DNA from: Castor canadensis
Lineage: Eukaryota; Chordata; Mammalia; Rodentia; Castoridae
NCBI RefSeq assembly: GCF_047511655.1
Contig: NC_133390.1
Location: forward strand, 123,050,083-123,114,082
Direction of reading: 5' to 3'
DNA length: 64,000 bases
Every line of letters begins with the position of its first letter. The stretch's first letter is position 1. This document shows, piece after piece, positions 48,147 to 57,602 of this stretch. The notes under the pieces are model-generated. The model searched no databases, was not told the origin of the DNA, and saw only the letters and a program-made list of their open reading frames with translations. A program made the translations under genes and the position numbers.

Positions 48147-49050
48147 TCATCCATTGTCGCCGGGGACATTCTTTCTGGCTTCAGTGAGAATCCGCTCCCA
48201 TTCCTCGGTGGTGAATAGAGTCTTAAGGAGCTGCTGACAGTCATCCCATGTGGGACTGTGAGTATGCAAAATGGACTCAAACAGATCAGTCAGTCCTCTA
48301 GGGTCCTCAGAAAAAGGATGATTCTGGGCTTTCCAGTTGTACAGGTCATTACTTGAAAAAGGCCAATACTGATAGGTGTGTCCCCCATCGGGACCAGCAC
48401 CACCCAGGGCCCACACCGGGAGGATGGGGGCCCTAGTGGAAGTGGAGGAGGGCTCCTCTGGGGTTTCCTCTTGCTGCCTACGGGGCCTGAGTCCCCTTGC
48501 CGGTCCGGAGACCAGGGGTGCAGATGGGGAGGCTGACGAGTGGGGAGGCTCAGGGGGGCCAGCTGCCTCTGGCTGGAGTGGCACAGCAGCGGCATATGGC
48601 GGGGGATTTACTTCAAAATCTAAGTGTATCAAGGAGGGATGGAGAATTGGTTCTTCCTGTAGAATAGGCTTTTTAGGGGAAGTAATGGGAATGGGGGTGG
48701 TTCCCCAACATGGCCAGTATCGTAGGCCAGTCTGCAGGTGACTCATGGATAAATGGCTGCAGCCAGGAAGGAAGGTCCTCTACCAAAGTCTGCCACATAA
48801 GGATATAGGGATATTGATCAGGGTGGCTGTGAAGACCGGGTCTATTAATGACGTTTCGGACCTTCTTAATCGTGTCCAAGGAGAAGGTACCCTGAGGAGG
48901 CCAGCCTACATTGAAGGTTGGCCATTCTGCTGAACAAAGGGCATTAAACTTACCTTTCTTAATTTCCACACCATAATTGTGTCCCTTAGCACGGATTTCT
49001 AAAAAATGACTCAGAAAGAGGGTCTTAGGAGTTACCTGAGCCTGTCCCAT
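48147..49050 (-). pseudogene. gag remnant: matrix, p12-like and capsid start
   Basis: Gag forms the virion shell. The ATG at 49048-49050 gives MGQ, with Gly2 suited to myristoylation, followed by a gammaretroviral matrix (WPTFNVGWPPQGTF...). A frameshift near 48690 ends the first frame at 48673. The next frame carries a PPPY late-domain motif (48594-48605) in a proline-rich p12-like region and capsid start ([13 protein letters not shown]). It ends at a TGA (48147-48149). Confidence 0.95.
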
Positions 49051-49197
49051 GATGATCAGGAGAGAGGGACAGAGGAGACAACAAAGAACAAGAGAGACAA
49101 TTCCAGCAGACAAATTCGCACAGGACTCTCTAACATGCACAAGTACCGGTCGGTCAACCAGACTACTCTCACAGGCGTAATTCCATTCACACCAGAT
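49051..49197 (-). pseudogene. In-frame, hydrophobic gag leader extension (glyco-Gag-like)
   Basis: Between a TGA at 49198-49200 and the gag ATG, the gag frame stays open for 49 codons. It includes a CTG (49159-49161) and a hydrophobic run SAGIVSLVLCCLLCPSLLII directly before MGQ. In murine-leukaemia-type viruses a CTG-initiated, membrane-anchored glyco-Gag has this layout. Function here is inferred; the gag body is broken anyway. Confidence 0.5.
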
Positions 49198-49463
49198 TCA
49201 GGATCCTTACCCAAAGACCGCCCAAATGGCGTCCACTGAGGACGTTGGTGTGGTTCCTGGCCGTGGGGGATGTCTCCCACGACTTCCAATAGTGGAGCCT
49301 CCAGGGCTGTAACCCCTTCCTTCCACTCAACGAGAATTCTCAACCAAATTTAGACAGGGACTCTAAGTCCCTGCAAACGGAGGTGGCCAGTCCTCCTTCC
49401 GCGGTCTTTCTCAATTAAACCTCAGTATCAGAGGCCATTTGTTCCTCTCAGGGAGGGGCCGAG

Positions 49464-49481
49464 ATCTTGGTGGGACCTCCA
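49464..49481 (-). other. Primer binding site, tRNA-Gln-like
   Basis: Minus-strand TGGAGGTCCCACCAAGAT, two bases after the 5' LTR end. It is complementary to the 3' end of tRNA-Gln(UUG) except for one base (known tRNA end ...ATCTCGGTGGGACCTCCA, recalled). Confidence 0.75.
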
Positions 49482-49556
49482 GATGTTGGGGTCCGAGGTC
49501 GACCACCCCTCAGAGGAACAAAAGACACTCACGATAATGTAAGCCACAAAGCGAGG

Positions 49557-49562
49557 TTTATT
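49557..49562 (-). terminator. 5' LTR polyadenylation signal AATAAA
   Basis: Minus-strand AATAAA in R. It could also end transcripts reading through from AZI2, which is on the same strand upstream. Confidence 0.75.
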
Positions 49563-49637
49563 TCCAGCCACCTGGGGTCCAGGTATCCGCCCGACGCAGC
49601 GGGTTTCAACGAGGACCCCAAATGCAGAGTTCAGGCT

Positions 49638-49647
49638 GCTTTTATAT
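49638..49647 (-). promoter_or_regulatory. 5' LTR TATA-like box
   Basis: Minus-strand ATATAAAAGC, the presumed core promoter of the provirus. Confidence 0.75.
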
Positions 49648-50017
49648 TTTTTTTAAACATTAGTCATGGTCACACAGCAATTTTTTATGGCCCCTGGGGT
49701 CACATATTTCTGATATCACCCACATCCTGGTGGTGGGGCAAGATTACTTGAAGATTATTTATCAGGAACTTAATAAACACCAGGTGTCTTAACTCATTGA
49801 CTCACATACCGTTTAGCAAGATTAACCAGAAACAGTCCCTGTTCCCAGAAATCATCCCACCTCCCTTTGTTCCAGTAAGTGGCGGCTTGGGTCATGTTAG
49901 CCATGGCCGGTTTCAGGCTGAGTGGGCTGCAAAGCCTCAAAGGTACCCTAACACTATCTGGTAATTATTAATCGTAGTAAAGGCTTATTTGGAAACACAA
50001 ATAAGTACTTACAAAAA

Positions 50018-50118
50018 CATCTTTTTTTTTTTTTTGGCAATACTGGGGATTGAACTGAGGGCCTTGGGCTTCCTAGGCAAGTGCTTTGCCACTTGAGCTG
50101 TACCCTGAGTCCTAGATA
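50018..50118 (-). mobile_element. ID-type SINE, reverse
   Basis: T-run, GGCAATACTGGGGATTGAAC, GGCAAGTGCTTTGCCACTTG. Confidence 0.88.
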
Positions 50119-53100
50119 AGTACTTAATTGAATTAATTTTACTTTTATCTTTGTTAAAAATTTCTTTGAAATTACCTGTTTAACTTGGCTACTGAAGTAC
50201 TTTAATCTTTCATTTTAAAAAGTTTTAAGTGTGAATTACCATTTTATAATATAATGGTGGATTCAGGAGGTATTATGACAAGTTTCTGTACCAAAGCAAT
50301 AATTTGGGCCCAGGCTAAACTCTCATATTAAAAATTGTTTTGCTTGTTTTCCCCTGCGCTATTAACTCCACCACAGCTCTGTAATGGGTTTTCATATAAG
50401 TAAATTTTATATTTCCACACAGCCCTCATTAAAATCACAAAGTATTAACCACTAAGATTAGATTTGACTTAAGTCCCAGTCCCAAGAAATAGATTTGAGA
50501 CTTTTTTTTTTTTTTAATGAAACAAGACCTAAAGAATCAACGGATGGTCAAGTTCCACACTTTACCTCTAAACTCTTGAGTGAACCATTCAAAGAATTGT
50601 TTACTCTTACTTGAAATACAAAGAAACTGCATTTTCCCCAGTACACAGGTCAATGGAGATTACCAGAGCAGACAAAAGCAAAGCAAATATACAAATGTAC
50701 AGACTGCCCAGCACAGGGGCAAACAAGATTTTATTCCTCTATGGGCCTATTGATATTGGTGCATTTCTTAAAACATAGGACCTTAAGTTCTTGTTTTTAA
50801 TTACTCAAGTGAGGAAGAGGCAAAGCAGTTACTTTAAGAAGCTAATGAAATACATAATCTGTAATTTTCATATTTTTAATGAAAAAAGTACCCAACCTCA
50901 ATTTTATGTGGAAAATTTACTTACGTAGATGTCATGTAATTCGTAGGTACTTGACAAATAGTCATTCTTTTTCATAGCAGAAACCAAGTCACATTCTGAA
51001 TAGACTTAAGAATATTTGTGCCTTTCCACACTCAAGTCAGTTTACCTGACTAGTGTGTCTCCCTCAGATTTTTGCCTTTTCATTGGTGCCTTTGCTTGCA
51101 AATTTTTGTCCCCGTTCCAGGTAGCTTTTCAGGCTGACATCATTGTGTCACATGATCCAGTTATTTAGCCTTTAAGTCTGAATCTTACCCCCTCACATTG
51201 GCTAACTAATGTTTCACATATGGAGGGCAAGGTATATACCTGCCCTATATATGAATTCAGTTCTATTTTAGCAGCAACTCAATGGAAAGAATCTTACAGA
51301 TATGTAAATTTTACCTCAAACTAACAAGGGGCCATTTTACAGGAAACTGGCTTTTTTGTTGTGTTTTCTTCATATAGTTGAGTAAAAGTTAGAGATGTGT
51401 TGAATTGGGTTATCTTACAAAAAGAAATCTAAAGATTAAAGAAAATTTCAAGGGAAACTCTTTGGAGTTAAATTTCAGCTAGTATGAAAGGTTAATATTA
51501 AATTTCCAGTGTAAATAAATGATAAGCTACAGATGGACTAGTCTCATTTTTGAATCTTAACAAGAACAGAAATGATCAAGCTTATATTTAAAAATTCTGT
51601 GGATAAAATATTTTTGGATTAATGTTATCTTGTTAAGGAGTCTCACACTTCAGCTGAGTCTCACACCTCATCTGACACTTTTAAACTATCAATCACTGAC
51701 TTTCTAGCATACCTGCTTGATAGCTACCATTACTATTACTATTGTTTATAGGGAACTAACACACTTATGTTAGTTTAACAAAACAAATGTCTTTTACACG
51801 TATCAAATTAAAGGAATCAAATAATGACATTATCAGACTTTGGGATGTATAGGAGAAGACAGTATTTCACATTCACTTCCATTTCAAACAAAAGTAATTT
51901 TAATTAAACAATTTTTTGGCATTGTTCAAAACATTAATCAAGCCATTATCTCCTAAGACTTATTTTCTTTACATGGGTAAATTTCCAGTCTTGGTTTTTA
52001 AATACACAAACCAGTAAGCTACATTAGGTATTAGAGATAATATACAGCATATGCAGCCACATGAGAAATAGTTTCTGCTGCTTTGTTATTACACAGGTAG
52101 TTGCTTCCTTCAGCTAAAGCCTAGAGTCTGGTATTGCTTTATGCATATTGGGTTTTGTTCTATTAGTTGGCAGGAGACTACTCCCTTGAGTCAGCTGTGT
52201 TCATTGGTCAGAATAAATTCCAGCATCTGGCACCAATTCCATTAATCACAATAAGCTTGAATAAGTAAGATAATAGACAGAAATATCTGGTGAACAGTGA
52301 ACTTTATGTATGTAATATAAGAGATCTGAGATTCTTTTGAGTTCAAGATATATGAAAATGCCTATAAAAAGGATAATCTTCCTACATGAAACTCTTTATC
52401 CCAGACAAAAGGTATATAAACCAATAATATATTACTACTACTCTTCTTAATATCTCTACCCTGAAGGAATTTAAATTTCCATGTGAAACAATCTTTGTTA
52501 TCTCCTTACTTATTCACAAATGATTGCCCAGTTAGAATGAGTTTGAGGACATTTTGACTGTACTGTTTCCATATAGAACAAAATTTAGTTCTAGAATGAA
52601 AATTAAATAAAAATCACTTTCCCAAATACTGCACTTCAAAATAAAGTCTAATGTATAAAATGCTCTATATAACAACCAGCTTTATTCCCTTTGGTTACAT
52701 ACATTACATTTACATTTTCATTACGGACCACTGAAGGGACAAACTAGAATGTAACCTGTGAAATACTCTTTCAACTTCTACTTAAATGGTTTATAAGGTT
52801 ATAAGTTTATTCACCCACCACATTATTTCATCTTTTTATTTTTCCATTTAGGGCTTGAATGTATTAGGACAAAGGTGGCTTCAATGGTCAAGTTATTTCA
52901 AGTCTTAGAATTCACACTGCAATTCTAAAGTTTTATCCAGTTGTGACTAAAAAATTATTTTAAATCTTAAACCTTGAAACACAGTAGTATATAATAACCT
53001 AGACACTTTTATCCATTATATTTCAAATCTTTATGCATCATCTAGTCAACAGAACTATAACCTATTCACATCACCTTTTGCTTCTTTATGTGATCTGAAC

Positions 53101-53136
53101 CAACATACGTGTTTTTTCCTATGTTAAAAGCTTCCT

Positions 53137-53142
53137 TTTATT
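53137..53142 (-). terminator. AZI2: Candidate AZI2 polyadenylation signal AATAAA
   Basis: First minus-strand AATAAA after the AZI2 stop (about 355 nt). Another lies at 52681-52686. Which one is used cannot be told here. Confidence 0.35.
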
Positions 53143-53496
53143 TTAATAAATGGATATTTAGGCATTTCGTATATTTTTTAAAACCGTGTCTAAAAAATCT
53201 CCATTTCCATTTTTTATCTGAAAAGCAAAATTTTACAATTACTAAAGCCAGAATTGTTTTTTTGAAACACCTTACATTTATTAGTTCATATAGTAGCATA
53301 CATCTGACTCATAGAACATGGAGCTGGAGGGCACTCTTCTTTCATACTGGAAAAATCAACGATATACTATCATATGGTATGTTCATATGTACATACTTAA
53401 GAACTCTTAATCAAAATCCACTTTCAGTTTTATTAAATAATCTATTGAAGAACCACTGATAGTGTTCTCATGATCAAATCATGAATTTCTTCATAA

Positions 53497-53909
53497 CTAA
53501 TTCTTATAAACACAGTTTTGATTATGGTGATCTAAGTAATGCAATGGTGGCAGGTTAGGTAAAGGCAAAGTTTTACTTTTAGTTTCCCCAAATGCTGTCT
53601 CGCTTGATTTAGGAGGGCTTGGGAAGACCCAAGAATTATCTTCCAAAGAATTTCTGCCATAAGAGTTGTGTTCTTGAAAGTCTGTGCCATCATTAGGAAT
53701 GGATCTCTCATTATCTGTCCATGATTGGAGAATTGCTTTCTCTGATAAAACCTTTATATCTCCTGGTAAAGGGGAAGATGGAGTATGACAAATAGCTTTG
53801 CCATTTGGTGAGAGAGGGAGATGTCTTCTGTATGTTGCAGTGAAATTCATCAAGTGCAATTTCGTGCTGTCTTTCCCAAGGTCTTCAACATATCCTACTG
53901 GGGCACAGG
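53497..53909 (-). CDS. AZI2: AZI2 last coding exon with stop
   Basis: AZI2 (NAP1) is a cytosolic adaptor that binds TBK1 and IKKe and promotes type I interferon and NF-kB signalling. The minus-strand acceptor TTTTTTAG is followed by CC completing an Ala codon, then CAPVGYVEDLGKDSTKLHL, later SWTDNERSIPNDGTDFQEH and PLPNLPPLHYLDHHNQNC, ending YKN and TAG (53497-53499). It is 136 residues after the split codon and matches the known serine/proline-rich AZI2 C-terminus. A second acceptor-like copy lies 19 nt upstream; using it would shift the frame. Confidence 0.97.
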
Positions 53910-56128
53910 CTAAAAAAGAAAGCACAGGCTAAATGTCAGTTTTCATAGCATTTGTGATCATAAAATATTACACTACTCCACTAATTTGGCTGAATTCTGG
54001 AACTGGTAATGAAATTAACCTTTCCAAATCAGTATGATCAGTGGGGTTCTGTAAATAGTTGATTTGAGCTCTAATCAGATCAGGTGTCAATTTCCTTGTC
54101 TATAAAATGGATGTAGTAATCCTCTCCTGCCTATGTCACAGAACTGTTAAAAGATGAAGAAACATGTATTTTAGAAAGTTGTAAATGAAAAAAGTTAAAA
54201 TATACCAAGTAAGGATCTTGTTCTTGGCTGTAATGTGGCTAGAGGAGGCTTACAGACCATTTATGTGTCAGTGGAGACTGAGAAAGTTGTTCTTCAGTTT
54301 TAGCTAAATATAACATTCCTTTACTTACTCACACCTTTTCTCCATGGGAGGGACCAAAAGTAAACTTTTTCAGAAATAATTACATTCTGAATTGGTAAGA
54401 GCCAAATGAAGTTGTAATATCATATTCAATGGTTGTCACGGATAAAGCCATTTAAATAGAAGTTGTAAATTCTATTATAAAACACATACAAATAGCAAAT
54501 GTAATTCTGCTGTGATCACAATACAGGTCAATGAAAAAAATAAAAAAAAAAAGTATTTCATATATGTGCAGTGGCTCAGAAATAAAGACTAAAGTTATTA
54601 TTAAGTTACACTGGTAAAAAGGAGTGTCTCTTCTACAACCTACCAGGTTAGAATGACAAATTTATCTTTAGTCCGAAAATGGCCAAAATGTAGCTAAAGC
54701 TTGACTCTATGTAGTTTTAGAAGACAAGAGATTGAACTCCATGATAAAATAAGCTGTCTTTTTTCTTGAGAGAGTCCATAGGGATGGAGAACTGAAGTAA
54801 TATTGTTCATCTTCGGTAGCTCAGAGAAAACTGATCTACAGTCTTATCTCTGTACTCCTCAAAACAATGAGTTCTGTGGTAAGCACTGATGATTTTGTGC
54901 TTGCCATTGTCAAAGGAAATGTGCTAGAAAATTCATGGTTCAAAGCATCAGAAGATATATCAGCAACCAACTAAGAAGCAACACAAAGATGAACCACTTC
55001 TAAGCATGGAAAGAGCTTTTCTTTATATTCTTTTGAAGTTTTATTATGTAAACAAAGAACCATCTGAATATTCACTCCTAAAATCAGAGTCCCTTTAAAG
55101 AGAACTTTTGTTTCTACCATTCACTTACAATCTCTGGACAGAACCTGACCACTGGAAAACTAAAGGCCAAAGTGAACCATAAATTAAGCTAGACTTGCTA
55201 AACACCATATCATTTTGGAAGATTCATAAGCAACCAATGTTCCAGAAACTGAATGGAATTCTGAATCTAATTTTCCTTCTCAAAGGAAACATTCCTGACA
55301 TTTATAAAACAATTCTCTTATGTTTAAGACAACCTGAAGTGCAAATAACAATTTTAAATCAGGCAGTTGATTACCCTTTTTAAAAAGTCACATTGCATTC
55401 CTTTAATAAGTAAATTTTAGGGCATTCAATTTTATGGTACACAACTTTTTAGAAATAAACCTATTATGTAATACTACATATGACAAGCTGATTTCTCCAG
55501 GGTATAAAAACAGCTTGAGAAAAATTAGCCACTACTACCTAACACAAAACTCAAAAAGTTTCGTCAAACAATTAAATATGAAAATCAAGGAAAAGCAATG
55601 GAAATTTTTGGTTGGTTGAAGGGGAAAGCACCTAGTCTCCCAGCTAATCATCCATCTTTTATGGAAAGAAAAGTTTATTAAAAAAACGCAAACAACAAAA
55701 TGAATCAAAGTCACTGTTTTGGAAAAGAACTTGAAAAGCTAGATCTTTGATATATTCTGTAGCACTGAAATGAAAAAAAATTGTTTTTGGCTTTTTTTTT
55801 TTAAACGTATCAAGTAGTTGTGGTAAAAGGTCAACTAGAGCAAACCTAACACCTCAGCCCTATACACATAAGCAACACTTGGCTGAGAAAAGCCACAAGG
55901 GGAAAAGAATACAGTACTGGAAAAAAAAAAAACACTTCAGCAACACCTTTATGTGTGAAGTTGACCAGTATGAGACTGAAGCCAGAGCAGAGAATGCAGG
56001 CTGTGAAAACGCTATATATACTTTGCCTTATCAAACTCATTTGATGAGATTTTGATAAGATAATGATAGCTAGCTGCTCTTCAAGCACTCTGGCTGGAAT
56101 CTGTGGTATCCGGCAAACAATGACTTGC
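53910..56128 (-). other. AZI2: AZI2 last intron, GC-AG type
   Basis: Donor after ...ATCAAGAAAG is GCAAGT (56128-56123 on the minus strand), not GT. The acceptor is TTTTTTAG. It contains a MIR-like piece (about 54060-54190) and otherwise AT-rich unique sequence. Confidence 0.9.
54055..54195 (+). mobile_element. MIR-type SINE fragment
   Basis: TTGATTTGAGCTCTAATC, TTTCCTTGTCTATAAAATGG, GTCACAGAACTGTTAAAAG: MIR order. Confidence 0.55.
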
Positions 56129-56247
56129 CTTTCTTGATTGCAGTTGGTGTTTTCAGTTTTCTTAGTAGTTCAGCTTGTACTTGTGTCACCAGATGTAAAT
56201 TAGACATTTCTCTCTTCAATTCCCAGTATGCATGTTGCATATTATCA
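56129..56247 (-). CDS. AZI2: AZI2 penultimate coding exon (TBK1-binding region)
   Basis: 119-bp exon after acceptor GTTTCAG. It completes a Ser codon and reads DNMQHAYWELKREMSNLHLV, then TQVQAELLRKLKT...AIKK plus one base. This helical LVTQVQAELLRKLK stretch is shared by TANK, NAP1 and SINTBAD and contributes to the TBK1-binding segment (family knowledge). Both joins keep frame with the flanking exons. The donor is the non-canonical GC. Confidence 0.97.
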
Positions 56248-57177
56248 CTGAAACACAATTTTTTAAAAGTAGTTAGTGCTCATCACTCTTTTTTATGGAC
56301 AAAAGGGAATAACTTTAAAATAGAAATAAGCAGATTTACATTTCTGCTCCAGTTACTTTCATGATAATGTAAATTAAACAACTGAAAGATACATAATTAG
56401 GATGTTATAAGTGAAAAGACCTAGGAATAACAGTCTTGTTTCTAGCAATTAACTATGTATTGAAACACTATAATAAAAAGAAATATTCTAACCAATGAGT
56501 TTCTTTTTCTTACAGATTTCTTCTCAGAACTGAGATTATAGCCTATAATGTACAGTGGTGTTAATATTATTAGTAAGCAGTAAGGAATATGCTCTTCCTT
56601 TGCAAATTTCATCAAGAATAAAGTCACATTCACTCACATATGGATTTTAAATTTCAATTTTTGACACTGTGAACTGAAAATGATGTATCAATTGCTGAAT
56701 ATATACCCAAGTCTACATTAAAATAAAATTTAGGTTTCATGCATTACATTCTTTATGTTTGACTGGGTTGTCTAATGTTGTTGGTTCTAAACCAATGTGA
56801 TATGACAGCATAAGACATGAAGAGCCAGATGATTTCCTCATAGGAAAAGCAAGCTAGAGAGAGGATTATATGAAACAAAAACTTCAAAAATGCCTCGCAG
56901 ATTTTTATACTTAAAAGAATTTTACTTTAATATCTGAGGAATTATAAATTATTTTACATCTAGTTTTTAAAGGTTTTATTTTCTTTTAAACATTCTTATA
57001 TTCATGATTTTGTTCTTAACTGCCAACTAAGTGAAATTCCAGCACATTTTTATAGTACACAAAATAATGTAAATGTAAAAATATATACATATTGTAGTAC
57101 TGAAACAATCATCACTGCCTTCAGCATATACTTTAGCGCTATAGAAATTAAACAAAGAAACATGTCACCTCATGCCT

Positions 57178-57602
57178 GTCTTTTTTTAGGGGGAGAGGGA
57201 TATTAGGGTTTGAACTCAGAGCCTTGCACTTGCCAGACAAGCTTTACTACTTGAGCCACACTCCTAGCCCTTTTTTTGCTTCAGTTATTTTTTGGATAGA
57301 ATCTCTTCCTGTCTGGGCTAGCCTAAGACTTTCCTATGTGTCCTAAGAGCTGAGATTACTAGCATGAATTACCACGCCTGGCTTCTTTGTTGAGATGGGG
57401 GTCTCCCTAACCTTTTGCTTGAGCTGGGCTTAAACTGCAGTCCTCCCAAGTTATCGGGATTACGGAAGTGAGTCATTACACCTAACCCTCTTTCTTTTTT
57501 GTTGTATTTACTGGATATTGAGGATTGAACACAGGGTCTTGCACATGCTAGGCAAGTAAGCACTCTACCACCTGAACCATGCTCCCAACCCGCATGCTTC
57601 AG
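57178..57602 (-). mobile_element. Composite SINE followed by an ID monomer, both reverse
   Basis: 57178-57485: GGGTTTGAACTCAGAGCC, CTACTTGAGCCACACTCC, then two B1-like arms. 57490-57602: GGATTGAACACAGGGTCTTG, GGCAAGTAAGCACTCTACC. Confidence 0.88.

Larger units (their letters stand above)
44152..49953 (-). mobile_element. Class I (gammaretrovirus-like) endogenous provirus, internally deleted, 5.8 kb
   Basis: LTR - PBS - gag - pro - pol - env - polypurine tract - LTR on the minus strand. The interior (about 4.87 kb) is well below the usual 7-8 kb. Blocks are missing from the capsid/nucleocapsid-protease join, the start of RT, the centre of RNase H, and most of env SU with the start of TM. Several frameshifts and stops are present. 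It lies between CMC1 and AZI2, in AZI2 sense. No clean target duplication was found. Confidence 0.95.
49484..49953 (-). mobile_element. 5' LTR of provirus
   Basis: 470 bp, minus-strand TGTTAGGGTACC...CCCCAACA. Contains TATA-like ATATAAAAGC (49638-49647) and AATAAA (49557-49562). It is nearly identical to the 3' LTR. Confidence 0.96.
49954..53496. other. AZI2: AZI2 3'UTR and flank between AZI2 and the provirus
   Basis: AT-rich sequence with no recognised gene. On the minus strand it starts as AZI2 3'UTR. The short plus-strand ORF at 53109-53459 lies antisense in it and shows no domain. Apart from the ID SINE at 50018-50118 I see no clear repeats. Confidence 0.7.

Noticed and set aside
48376..48741. 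121-codon plus-strand ORF
   Set aside because: Antisense of the proline-rich gag region.
44101..49970. CTGGTA on both sides of the provirus as a target-site duplication
   Set aside because: The two copies are offset by different distances from the LTR ends, so it does not meet the definition.
53109..53459. 116-codon plus-strand ORF
   Set aside because: Antisense to the AZI2 3'UTR, no domain, no splice or promoter signal.
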